From Chamaelirium japonicum (Eukaryota > Streptophyta > Magnoliopsida > Liliales > Melanthiaceae), in contig OX393550.1 of assembly GCA_947650365.1 (NCBI GenBank), forward strand, positions 95,894,951 through 95,958,950: DNA of 64,000 nt, written 5' to 3'. The notes beneath the pieces were generated by a model, which was given only the letters and a program-made list of their open reading frames with translations, did no database searches and was not told the DNA's origin. Position numbers and translations under genes: made by a program. Shown piece by piece: positions 12,130-22,659 of this stretch (the first letter of the stretch is position 1; each line of letters opens with the position of its first letter).

Positions 12130-12330
12130 CACACAATAGATTCATAGACCAAGGATCGAAACTCGCCACAAGAGCAAGAGGGAAATGCCCCACAGACAAA
12201 AAGGTCCGTCACCACAGAGCGGGAGGAAATATGTCGTAGCATTTATTCGAACTCGTGACCAAGGCCGCTGATGGTATGTCTTAGCAGCCGAGCTATAAGT
12301 TGGAGGCATGTAGTAGGGATTAAGGCGCGT
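12130..12330 (-). repeat. tRNA-derived SINE-like sequence
   Basis: On the minus strand, TTATAGCTCGGCTGC resembles a Pol III A box. CACGAGTTCGAATAAA, about 45 nt further on, resembles a B box. The rest (CGTAGC-type text and a GGCATTTCCCTC tail) has no coding character. It is not a functional tRNA: the arms do not pair convincingly. The family assignment is tentative. Confidence 0.4.
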
Positions 12331-12359
12331 TCTACATGCACCCACTGGTTTCAACTAGG

Positions 12360-13200
12360 CACCCCAGCATTTTTATTTTTTTAATCACCAAACTACCCTC
12401 GTTCTAACCTCTAGCCAACCCTCACCCCCCGACGCAACCCTGATTCTCCTCCGCCTCCGTCGTCGTCCCTCCTCGCCGCACACTGTACGATGTCGCTCCA
12501 AGCCTCCTCAGCCACCCTCCTTCCTCTTCCTCCTTTATCTTCCTCGCACTGAAACCCTAAACCACACCAAGGGATGTGGCAGTGGTTGACTACCAATAGT
12601 GTGGCGGGGTAGTTGCTGACATTACCGTATCGATGCCGGTCGCGAGCAACCTCGGCTAGTGCTTAGGGTTTTTACTCGGGGAAGATGGAGGAGGAAAAAG
12701 GAAGCAAAACGAGTTCGGAGGAGGAGGAAGAGGGAGGAGAAGGAAGGAGGGTGGCGGAGGAAGTTGGGGGCAACGTCAAAAGGAAGGTGGGAGTGGGATG
12801 ACAAGGGCGGAGGAGGAGGGGGATCAGGGTGGAGGTGGAGGGGGAAGAGAATTGGGACTGAAGTGCCAATTTGAAGTTTTAAGGAAAAATAAAAATAAAA
12901 TAAAATCCTACTTTTTAGAGAGAGGGAGAGAGAGATGGATTGTTTCTGTCAGTTGCAAGATTCCTTTTTTTTTTGCGGATCTTCTCTTCTTCTTTTTTTT
13001 TTAGAGCCCCTCAAAATTTGAGGGAGGGTTAGGCAACCCCCAATCAGTTTATTAATAATTTTAAAAGTCATATTACAATAAGATTATGAAAATCTTTAGC
13101 TTCATCTGTGAAAGAATCCAGCCATCAAAAAATCCATAGCTTGAAATAAACACAACATATCTAATAGGTCGGCATTAGCTGCTACTTTCCCATTAAAAAT
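12360..13200. other. Gene-free GC/GA-rich stretch
   Basis: The stretch has long purine-rich plus-strand runs (12680-12860) and short frames of Arg/Lys/Gly-rich character, typical of simple-sequence bias. I see no known domain. It could be a decayed gene fragment or LTR. Confidence 0.3.
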
Positions 13201-13410
13201 CTAGTCGCTTCTAATATTATGTGGGGTGGGGACATCACAGCCGTTTGATGCTCCCACCGCCTCATATTTTAAGTTTTTTGGTAGAAACCGCCTTATATTC
13301 TGTGTGGAGGGCACGAAGTAATCGCATTTTGTTGCACTCGATTTTATTGTAGAAATCGCTCTCTCTCTCCTCAATTTTTTATAGTATGTATGAAATATAT
13401 ATAGGGGAGG

Positions 13411-13770
13411 GATACTCTTACTTATGCAATTACACATCGTCTTTTACCTATCCTAGAGGTTTCAGAATATGATAAAACTTGGTGGGGATTTTATCTATGG
13501 CAAGTAGATTATCCTCACCAAAAATCATCAAATTCTATAACTTTTAGGGGCATCAAATATGCTATTCAAATTAACGGTTAAAACGAACGATCAATAAAGC
13601 TTCTAACATTTAATACCCCTAAAGGTTATAGAATTTGATGATTTTTGGTGAGGATGATCAACTTGCCATGTATAGCATCTCCATTAAGTTTCATCAAATT
13701 CTAAAACTTATAGGGTAGATAAAAGGCAGTGTGTAATTACATAAGTAATCATTCCATAAGTAAGAGTATC
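13411..13770. mobile_element. Foldback MITE, 360 bp
   Basis: The ends are GATACTCTTACTTATG (13411-13426) and its inverse CATAAGTAAGAGTATC (13755-13770). Inner arms continue as inverted copies, for example CACCAAAAATCATCAAATTC at left against GAATTTGATGATTTTTGGTG at right. It is non-coding. Confidence 0.85.
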
Positions 13771-13776
13771 ATTGCC

Positions 13777-13779
<3 letters not shown>

Positions 13780-13832
<53 letters not shown>

Positions 13833-13862
13833 TATACTTTTGCACTCCATTTTGTTGCAGAA

Positions 13863-13899
<37 letters not shown>
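13780..13899. repeat. (AT)n and (CT)n microsatellites
   Basis: An AT run at about 13780-13829 is followed by a CT run at about 13865-13899. The sequence around the CT run (TTTTGTTGCAGAAA ... TTTTTATAGTAT) is a diverged copy of 13331-13411. The 360-bp MITE thus has related sequence on both sides. Confidence 0.9.
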
Positions 13900-13902
<3 letters not shown>

Positions 13903-14241
13903 TTTTTATAGTATCTATGAGAAAAACATTATATATATGGGTCAAGGTCCAAGGACACGCTATTTTGCCACTCAGTTAGATACGCATCATCCAAATCGGT
14001 ATATTGAGAATTTGTTATTTTTTTATGGGGATGATCATCTTGTTCTTAGATAGCACATTCATAAAAAAATCAGTACATTCTAAAACCTCTAGATGCATCA
14101 AATCTGAAAGGTTTTATCGACAATTCATTTTAAGAGTTTATTTGAAGAGAGCTTTTGACAAGTCTATAAGTTTTAGAATGTATTGATTTTTTTGCGGATG
14201 TATTATCTGTAACATCCGCCCCAAACACACAAGATATTGTC

Positions 14242-14347
14242 CTCTATTGGTCTCTTGGGTACTCGAACCCTCAACCTCAAGGTTTTGCACTAGCATGGTT
14301 ACCATCGAACCACCTAGAACGCGTCTTGGCAGGAAAGGTGGTGAGCC
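14242..14347 (-). repeat. tRNA-like (SINE-like) insertion in Cassandra LTR, copy 1
   Basis: Relative to the Cassandra LTRs at 24 kb, about 106 extra bp are present. Imperfect repeats flank the insert: CCCCAAACACACAAGATATT at left and CCCCCAAACACATGATATTA at right, like a long target duplication. The minus strand shows an A-box-like TGGTTCGATGG. A B-box-like GGTTCGAGTAC begins 43 nt downstream, close to tRNA spacing. The acceptor stem does not pair. Confidence 0.65.
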
Positions 14348-14379
14348 CCCAAACACATGATATTATCCGCTTTACCCAT

Positions 14380-14478
14380 GCCCGCACGAGAACTTCCCAG
14401 GGAGGTCACCCATCCTGGTACTACTCTCGTCCGAGCACGCTTAACTACGGAGTTCTTACGAATTCCGTAGCGGCGCAC
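14380..14478 (-). other. 5S rRNA-derived module in Cassandra LTR
   Basis: On the minus strand it contains AACTCCGTAGTTAAGCGTGC and AGTAGTACCAGGATGGGTGA, matching the 3' two thirds of plant 5S rRNA including the internal promoter region. The 5' third is diverged, so it is not a functional 5S gene. Confidence 0.85.
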
Positions 14479-14779
14479 GATTTTAAAACGCGTCTTCTAT
14501 ATTTGGGAGGGAAAATTATATAACTATCTCAGGATCTCCTTCTCTCCAAGCGATGTGGGGCTAACTCATGGTCCTGTACACCTAACCTCACCTCATCCAT
14601 CTTGGCATTCCCGCCTCAGGAGTCTTGGCTCTTGGCTATTGGCCTATTGGATCTTGGTCGTCACAATCCACCCCCCTTAGGGCTACACGTCCTCGTGTAG
14701 GGTTAGACCCCCTCATCCCGAGGAGAACCGGCTCTGATACCATTTTGTAACATCCGCCCCAAACACACAAGATATTGTC

Positions 14780-14885
14780 CTCTATTGGTCTCTTGGGTAC
14801 TCGAACCCTCAACCTCAAGGTTTTGCACTAGCATGGTTACCATCGAACCACCTAGAACGCGTCTTGGCAGGAAAGGTGGTGAGCC
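14780..14885 (-). repeat. tRNA-like (SINE-like) insertion in Cassandra LTR, copy 2
   Basis: The same insertion is present at the same place in the second LTR, 538 bp further right. It therefore preceded the last round of retrotransposition, or was copied between LTRs. Confidence 0.65.
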
Positions 14886-14917
14886 CCCAAACACATGATA
14901 TTATCCGCTTTGCCCAT

Positions 14918-15016
14918 GCCCGCACGAGAACTTCCCAGGGAGGTCACCCATCCTGGTACTACTCTCGTCCGAGCACGCTTAACTACGGAGTTCTTACAAA
15001 TTCCGTAGCGGCGCAC
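14918..15016 (-). other. 5S rRNA-derived module in Cassandra LTR
   Basis: Second LTR copy of the module at 14380-14478, with a few substitutions (for example TTGTAAGAACTCC). Confidence 0.85.
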
Positions 15017-15410
15017 GGTTTTAAAACGCGTCTTCTATATTTGGGAGGGAAAATTATATAACTAGCTCAGGATCTCCTTCTCTCCAAGCGATGTGGGGCT
15101 AACTCATGGTCCTGTACACCTCACCTCACCTCATCCATCTTGGCATTCCCGCCTCAGGAGTCTTGGCTCTTGGCTATTGGCCTATTGGATCTTGGTCGTC
15201 ACATTATCTAAGCCAAGGTGATCATCCTCACAAAAAACAATATATAAAATCTGAAACCCCTATCCAATGATTTGGTGATACATGTCTAACTCAGTGGCAA
15301 AAAATGCATGTCCCTAGCAAAGTAATGATTTGGAACCTTTATGCCTGTTTATCTATAATGATGTGGCATCCAATCATAGTGTTCTTTTTGTATGTACATC
15401 GAGGAGAGTG

Positions 15411-15413
<3 letters not shown>

Positions 15414-15478
<65 letters not shown>
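15414..15478. repeat. (CT)n microsatellite
   Basis: A pure CT run of about 64 bp. Confidence 0.95.
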
Positions 15479-15481
<3 letters not shown>

Positions 15482-15564
15482 ATGCATTTAACTCAAAAAC
15501 GTCTACATACATGTAGGGATGTGTACGATTCACCGATAAGACTAGGTGCAACGGACAAGTATGA

Positions 15565-15566
<2 letters not shown>

Positions 15567-15642
<76 letters not shown>

Positions 15643-15717
15643 CTCACCCTCCCTCCCTTTCTTCGCCCCCCCCCCCACCCCCCCCCCCCACCCACCCACC
15701 CACCCACACACACACAC
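15567..15717. repeat. Compound (CT)n(GT)n(C)n(CCCA)n(CA)n tract
   Basis: CT repeats pass directly into GT repeats, then a GCGCGC transition, poly-C runs, CCCA repeats and CA repeats. It is simple sequence, not coding. Confidence 0.95.
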
Positions 15718-16093
15718 AATCTCTTTTTGCGATCTAGAGTGAAACCGGTGATGGTCAGGAATGGAGGAGGTGGTCAGGGTGTGGGTTGTGAGTAGGGTCG
15801 GTCCTGGGGGTAGTCGAACAAGGCCTACATAGGAGGGGGGGCATGTGGGCCACCTAGTAGTCTGGCTCCACATTGCTTATTTTAGTCTTATTTATATTTT
15901 TTAGTTTTTTAAAGATTTCTTGTGATCCTAATAGATGTAAGCAAGTTTTAGTTGTTGATTTTAGTAATTATGTATATAAGCAAATTTTGTATGGGTATTT
16001 GCAAAGAAAATATATATATTTAAGCAGTCCATTGTAGGACGTTAGTTGCTCATTTGAGTATTGTGCAATCAGTGGGGATACTAGGGTAGATAT

Positions 16094-17015
16094 TGTTGGG
16101 TATTCTACTCTATGAATACAATCAAACGATGACTAACATAATGTAGAGATGAAACAAATCTAGTGCAAAACAAATTGAACAATCTAAAGGGGTTTAGCAT
16201 GCAAGGTTGAACACAACAATCAAACAAGGTTTAGGTTGTCCTAAGGTTGTCTACAGATATGGCAAAGAGGTGGAAGAAGGAAGAAGAACAAGGTACTTAG
16301 CAGTTGTCGAGGCTTGTGCTAGCACAATGCCCTGAAAGCTATTTCGCCGCCTCGGTAGGTGCTTCAAGGCCTCCGACGAACGCTCCCCAGGGTACAACGA
16401 CTGGACTCCTCTTCAGCACCGAAGGGAACCCCTTTTGGACTCTCAGCGTACTCCAGACACTCCAGACAAGAGAGAACGAGAAAGAAAAGAGAAAGTGGAG
16501 AGAGCTCTTAGCTTGGTGTATTTCTGGCTTCACCGGACCCTCTCTTATATAGAGGTCCTTAGCCATAACGTCCCCACACTCTCAGCCATTGCATGCAACG
16601 CACTGATGAGCATTCACTGCTCTGTCAAGTGAAACGATTGTATGTGACAGTGCAGAGGTCCAGGTTCAATGAACCTAGCTCAGCCTCGTGAATAGTGTAA
16701 CGGAAGAAATAAATCTCCATTAAACATTAAAAAATTAAAACCCAGTGTAAAACAAGGCCCAAAGCCCGAAGACCATTCGCGTCCACGCGGCTCGCGAGCC
16801 GCGGCCTCGGCCCGAGCCCGTGCCCGGCCCGGCCCGGCTCGGCTCGGCGCGCGCGCGCGCGTGTGTGGTGGGCTATGGCCTGGCTCTTGGGAAGCTACAA
16901 AGCCCAATGAAAGGAGTTCCATTAAAAACGCATTAAAAGATCTCCCCACGGGCAATATGGGACTAAACCAAAAACCGGTTTTTTCATTATTCTATCAAAA
17001 CCAATTTTTGTAACA
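16094..17015 (-). repeat. 3' LTR of the copia element
   Basis: A 922-bp direct repeat of 21733-22654 with TG...CA termini and a GC-rich segment near 16790-16865. It is next to the purine tract at 17016-17024. Confidence 0.96.
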
Positions 17016-17578
17016 ATCCCCCACAATAATGAAAATATCGAAAACCAAATTGAAAGAAGTAGTCTGGAGTACTTATAAAAGTATGTATAGACATAAGGTG
17101 TCTTTCGACTTGAACCTTTGCTTAGTGTAGACTGCAGGACCTACTAGCTGACAGTGAACTTACGTCTTGAACTGTACAGCTATATATTGTAAGTCTAGTC
17201 GACAAGTCTCACCCATACTTTCATATACATCATAGAGTCCCATGCGGTTGTGCTCTTTATGGCCATGAGCCTTCCCCAGTTTTCTTGAGTGTTCTAGAGA
17301 ATTAGCCTCAATTCTCATAGAAGCGGCCACACTTCTACACTCATATAGGTGCTTACTATCAAGAGTGCTCTGTATCTATACACCCCACTGGTATGCCAGC
17401 TATAGTTAGCATTAAGAGTCTAAAACTCAGCCTCTCAGCGATACAGAATGTACTATCACATCATAGGGAGGGGAGAATTTGATAGCACCCCCACAAATCC
17501 CTCGAATAACTTGTTTTCCCATTGAACCTCGATTTTGGGATCTCCAATCACGTAGGTTGGGTTACCGTTATCGGAGAC

Positions 17579-20500
17579 TTATTCGTTTATAGGCCTCAGC
17601 CCCATCCCCCTCGATGTACTTAGAACTAACTCTCTAGCTAGTCCTTTAGTTAAGGGATCTGCTAAATTATCTTTTGACCTAATATAGTCAATAGTAATTA
17701 TCCCATCTTTCAACATCTGTCGAACAGTGTTATGTCTACGACGAATATGTCGTGACTTTCCATTATAGGAGTTATTCCTGGCCCTCATTATAGCTGCTTG
17801 GCTATCACAATGAATTGGGACAGCAGGAATAGGCTTTGGCCAAAAATGAATATCCATAATGAGATTCCTTAGCCATTCACCCTCTTCACTAGCTTTATCT
17901 AGTGCTATGAACTCCGACTCCATAGTGGATCGGGCAATGCATGTTTGTTTGGATGATTTCCAACAAATTGCACCCCCTCCAAGGGTAAACACATACCCAC
18001 TAGTGGATTTGGTTCCTGAGGAATCCGCAATCCAATTAGCATCGCTGTATCCTTATAGGACAGCTGGATACCTACTATAGAAAATGCCATAATCTAATGT
18101 ATGTTTTAAGTACCTTAGAACTCGGATTAGAGCATCCCAATGCTCTTGGTTAGGGTTAATAGTGTATCTACTAAGTCTACCTATCGCATAGGCAATATCG
18201 GGTCTCGTGCAGTTCATGATATACATGAGACTGCCAATTACTCTAGAATATTCTAGTTGTGATACACTAGGCCCTAAATTCTTCTTCAGGTGTACTGAAG
18301 GATCATATGGCGTTCTAGCAGGTAGACAATCAATATGACCGAACTTCCTAAGCACTTTCTCGATATAGTGAGATTGAGATAGAGTTATGCCATTGGAATC
18401 TCTCTTAATTTTGATTCCAAGAATGACATCTGCAGCTCCTAAGTCTTTCATATCAAAGTGCCTACTCAGGAAGTCCTTGGTCTTGACCACTACTTCTAAG
18501 TTGGTTCCAAAGATCAACATATCATCTACATAGAGACATATGACCACACAAGTCAAGTTATTGACCTTAGTGTAGATACATTTATCTGATTCATTAATTC
18601 TGAAACCACTTGAAGTTAACACATGGTCAAACTTCTCGTGCCATTGTTTTGGAGCCTGTTTGAGACCATAAAGAGATTTCTTTAGTCTACAAACCTTCTG
18701 CTCTAAACCTTGCACTACGAAGCCTTCTGGCTGATCCATATAGATCTCTTCCTCTAATTCACCATTCAGGAATACAGTCTTTACATCCATCTGGTGAATC
18801 ACAAGGCTATGGATAGCGGCTATGGCTATAAGCACCCTAATGGATGTAATCCGGGTCACAGGAGAGTAAGTGTCAAAGAAGTCCACTCCCTCTCGTTGCC
18901 TATAGCCCTTTGCTACTAACCTAGCCTTATATCTCTCTATAGATCCATCTGCCCTAAGCTTCTTCTTGAATATCTATTTACACCCAACAGTTTTGCAACC
19001 AGGAGGAAGCTCCACTAACTCCCAGGTGTTGTTGGATGTTATGGATTCAAGTTCACTGTTTACAGCTTCCTTCCAAAAGATGGAGTCAGCTGAGGTCATG
19101 GCTTCATTATAACTAGTTGGATCCTCTTCCACTAGATATGTAATGAAGTCAGGCCCAAATGAAGTACCAGTCCTAGCTCGCTTGCTCCTTCTAGGTTCGA
19201 TCTCTTCATTATCTGAAGAGTCATCCCTCTGTCTAGGAGCAGGCCTCTCAAGCGTACTGGGCTCTTGAGGTTTTTCAGACCTCTCTCTATAAGGAAACCG
19301 ATTTTCAAAAAATTCGGCATCCCTAGTCTCGATGATGGTATTATCATCTATGTATGGGTTTTCAGAATGGATTACTAAAAACCTATACGCACTACTGTTC
19401 TGGGCATATCCTATGAATACAGAGTCAACTGTTTTAGGACCTAGCTTGGTCCTCTTAGGGTTAGGTATGGATACCTTCGCTAAACAACCCCACACTTTGA
19501 GGTATTTATAGGATGGCTTCCTACCTCTCAGAATCTCATAAGGAGTCTGCTCAGATTCCTTAAATGGGATTCTATTAAGAACATGTGCTGCTGAGAGCAC
19601 AGCTTCCCCCCACAGGTTCGTAGGTACCCCTGAACTGATCATCATGGCATTGACCATGTCCTTTAAGGTCCTGTTCTTCCTCTCAGCTACTCCATTAGAC
19701 TGAGGGGAATATGGAGCAGTGGTCTGATGAATTATACCGTTGTCTTCACAAAATTTAGTGAATTCTCCGGACTCATATTCACCTCCTCTGTCCGACCTAA
19801 GGACTTTGATCCTCTTCCCTAACTGGTTTTCTATCTCAGACTTATAGGATTTAAACTTGGACAAGCTCTCGTCCTTACTCTTAAGGAGAAAGATTGAACA
19901 ATGTCTGGAACAATCATCAATAAATGTGATGAAGTACTTGTTCCCTCCTCTCGTAGTGTAACCTTTAAGGTCGCACACGTCTGAGTGGATCAAGTCTAGG
20001 GTTTCTAGGCTACGCTCTACACTCTTAAAAGGTTTCTTGGCATATTTAGCCTCTACGCATATGCCACACTTTCCATTTGAGGATGGAACACATTTAGGTA
20101 CACTACCTAAGTTAACTAACCTTTTAAGGGTTTTAGAGTTAACGTGTCCTAGTCTAGCATGCCACAGATCAAAAGAATCACACAAGTAAGCAGAAGAAGA
20201 TATTTTATTATCATTATTGAAAGAGGTTACATTGAGCTTAAATAAGCCTTCATCAAGATAACCCTTTCCCACAAAAGACCCTCCCTTAGTCAGGACAAAT
20301 TTGTCCGACTCAAATACAAGCTTGTAGCCCTTCTTGCTCAGCATTGCTCCGGAGACCAGATTCTTCCGGATGTCTGGGACGTGAAGCACCTCCTTCAGAG
20401 TCAGAAGATTTCCAGAGGTGAACTTCAGAGTCACATTCCCTTTCCCAGCAACTTGAGCAACTGAGGAGTTCCCCATGTACAGCGACTCGCCTTCTTCTGC

Positions 20501-21475
20501 AGGTGTGTAGGTGGAGAAGCAGCTCTTCGACCCACATATATGTCGGGTAGCTCCCGTATCCACCCACCAGTCTGCAAGGTTGCTGACTAGGTTGACCTCC
20601 GTCACCACTGCCGAGAAGTAGCCGCTCTGTGCCACGTTCGCCTCGGACTTGTTCTTCGGCCGATTAGCTGCATTGAAGCGGCACTCCTTAGCCAGGTGAC
20701 CTGGCTTGCCACAAACGAAGCAGTCTCCCCTCGGCTTCTTTTTGAACTGGGGCTTGGATTGCTTGTTCTTCTCCCAGGGCTTAGGAGCAAGAGCCTTCTT
20801 TTTGGAAGACTTCCCCTCCACGAGGTTGGCCTTTCCTTTCATCATAGAGGCTCGCTCCCTTTGCTCATACACTCGATTGTCCTCCTCTATACGGATTCGG
20901 ACAACAAGGTCTTCCAGGGTCATCTCCTTCCTCTTGTGCTTCAAACTGTTCTTATATTCCTTCCACGAGGGAGGCAACTTCTCTATGATAGTTGCAACTT
21001 GGAATCCCTCGCAGATTTTGTACCCCTCAGCAATGACCTCATGGATGATAATCTGTATCTCCTCAAGTTGGGAGACTACAGATTTCCCATCTTCCATTTT
21101 GAACTCTAGCAGCTTCCCGACCACAAATTTCTTCGACCCGGCGTCCTCTGTGGCGTACTTCTTCTCTAAGGAGTTCCACAGGTCTTTTGCGGACTTGCAG
21201 GTGAAGTAAACATCATATAGGTCGGGGACAAGGCAGTTGAGGATATAGTTCCTACACAGATAATCCTGCCTCTCCCAGGAGTCTAAGTCGGTTTGGTTAG
21301 ATGAGCCATCATCCTTAGAGATAAGGGTAGGCTTCTCGGAAGAGATAAGGTCGACAACCTTAAGGACAGTCAGATAGAACCTAAGTTTCATCTGCCATCT
21401 CTTAAAGTTCTTCCCATCGAATGGTTCAGGTTTCTCACTAGACTGGCTAGGTTTCCTCTCCATCTCAGTAGTCAT
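17579..21475 (-). pseudogene. Copia gag-protease-integrase-RT-RNase H polyprotein with two in-frame stops
   Basis: The frame runs from the ATG at 21475 to a stop at 17579, about 1,299 codons, with no frameshift seen. The first 833 residues hold a UBN2-type gag (about 15-200), zinc knuckle [14 protein letters not shown] (252-265), protease WWVDTGA (about 303-309), the LWHARLGH pre-integrase motif, and an integrase core with [18 protein letters not shown] and [17 protein letters not shown] stop at 18976-18974 sits in the linker before the reverse transcriptase. The RT part (18053-18886) has YVDDMLIF. A second stop at 18055-18053 comes just before the RNase H part, which has [12 protein letters not shown] and [10 protein letters not shown]. 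The element encodes what is needed for reverse transcription and integration, but this copy could not make the full polyprotein without readthrough. Confidence 0.93.
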
Positions 21476-21732
21476 CTAGGAAGAGTTCCTTTTGAATTTT
21501 TAAAAATTTGACGGCCAGGTCAGCTCCAGGAAGGAGGTGGAGCACTTGGCTCGCTTAAGTACCAAGCTTCCTAGGGCAATTTAATGCCGGTTTGTCAAGC
21601 TTTCCTCGACACCGTCAAACTTATGAAAAATCAAAGGAATTCTAACAGGTAACAAGAGACTAGATCTAAACACTCTCGTATTGGATCTAGATCTAACCGG
21701 AATAGAATAGAACGAAGAAAATAGCTTTCAGT

Positions 21733-22654
21733 TGTTGGGTATTCTACTCTATGAATACAATCAAACGATGACTAACATAATGTAGAGATGAAACAAATCT
21801 AGTGCAAAACAAATTGAACAATCTAAAGGGGTTTAGCATGCAAGGTTGAACACAACAATCAAACAAGGTTTAGGTTGTCCTAAGGTTGTCTACAGATATG
21901 GCAAAGAGGTGGAAGAAGGAAGAAGAACAAGGTACTTAGCAGTTGTCGAGGCTTGTGCTAGCACAATGCCCTGAAAGCTATTTCGCCGCCTCGGTAGGTG
22001 CTTCAAGGCCTCCGACGAACGCTCCCCAGGGTACAACGACTGGACTCCTCTTCAGCACCGAAGGGAACCCCTTTTGGACTCTCAGCGTACTCCAGACACT
22101 CCAGACAAGAGAGAACGAGAAAGAAAAGAGAAAGTGGAGAGAGCTCTTAGCTTGGTGTATTTCTGGCTTCACCGGACCCTCTCTTATATAGAGGTCCTTA
22201 GCCATAACGTCCCCACACTCTCAGCCATTGCATGCAACGCACTGATGAGCATTCACTGCTCTGTCAAGTGAAACGATTGTATGTGACAGTGCAGAGGTCC
22301 AGGTTCAATGAACCTAGCTCAGCCTCGTGAATAGTGTAACGGAAGAAATAAATCTCCATTAAACATTAAAAAATTAAAACCCAGTGTAAAACAAGGCCCA
22401 AAGCCCGAAGACCATTCGCGTCCACGCGGCTCGCGAGCCTCGGCCTCGGCCCGAGCCCGTGCCCGGCCCGGCCCGGCTCGGCTCGGCGCGCGCGCGCGCG
22501 TGTGTGGTGGGCTATGGCCTGGCTCTTGGGAAGCTACAAAGCCCAATGAAAGGAGTTCCATTAAAAACGCATTAAAAGATCTCCCCACGGGCAATATGGG
22601 ACTAAACCAAAAACCGGTTTTTTCATTATTCTATCAAAACCAATTTTTGTAACA
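21733..22654 (-). repeat. 5' LTR of the copia element
   Basis: This is the promoter-side LTR for the minus-strand element. A TATA-like motif is present at 22184-22190. It differs from the other LTR at one base seen by eye. Confidence 0.96.
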
Positions 22655-22659
22655 GATAT

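Larger units (their letters stand above)
14208..15203 (-). mobile_element. Cassandra TRIM retrotransposon (LTRs with 5S module plus tRNA-like insert)
   Basis: The two LTRs (14208-14665 and 14746-15203, 458 bp each) start TGTAACATCCGCCCC and end GATCTTGGTCGTCACA in plus-strand order. They flank an 80-bp internal region. The minus-strand primer site TGGTATCAGAGC (14731-14742) matches initiator tRNA-Met, and a purine tract AAGGGGGGTGG lies at the other side. TTATC is duplicated at 14203-14207 and 15204-15208. I saw about five LTR differences. No protein is encoded, as expected for this non-autonomous family. The LTRs carry 5S rRNA-like sequence, the hallmark of Cassandra. They also carry an extra 106-bp insertion that the copies at 24 kb lack. 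Confidence 0.93.
13948..15318. mobile_element. Foldback MITE split by a Cassandra element
   Basis: The left arm begins around AGGACACGCTATTTTGCCAC (13951-13970) and includes AGTTAGATACGCATCATCC. The right arm, ending near 15318, carries the inverse (on the minus strand TTTTTTGCCACTGAGTTAGAC then ATGTATCACC). The GGGGATGATCATCTTG and GTGAGGATGATCACCTTGG halves lie nearer the centre. Removing the Cassandra insertion (14208-15203) and one TTATC copy restores one hairpin. Confidence 0.7.
16094..22654 (-). mobile_element. Ty1/copia LTR retrotransposon, young, with 5-bp target duplications
   Basis: LTRs of 922 bp at 16094-17015 (3' LTR) and 21733-22654 (5' LTR) begin TGTTGGGTATTC and end TTTTTGTAACA in plus-strand order. 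I found one difference between them (G at 16801, T at 22440). GATAT is duplicated at 16089-16093 and 22655-22659. On the minus strand a purine tract GTGGGGGAT (17016-17024) abuts the 3' LTR. The sequence beside the 5' LTR (starting ACTGAAAGCTATTTTC) is not the usual initiator-Met primer site and I do not recognise its tRNA. A TATATAA motif lies in the 5' LTR at 22184-22190. The coding region spans 17579-21475 in one frame, broken by two stop codons. Confidence 0.96.

Noticed and set aside
14242..14347. A functional tRNA gene
   Set aside because: A- and B-box-like motifs are present, but the acceptor stem does not pair and the sequence is embedded in an LTR.
15339..15873. Frames over the CT/GT/C-rich tract near 15.4-15.8 kb
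   Set aside because: They are translations of simple repeats (Ser-Leu, Cys-Val, Thr-His, Arg-Glu runs), not genes.
16680..16955. 91-codon frame in the LTRs of the copia element (also at 22319-22594)
   Set aside because: It is a chance frame across the GC-rich LTR segment, present in both LTR copies, with an Ala-Arg run from GC-repeat sequence.
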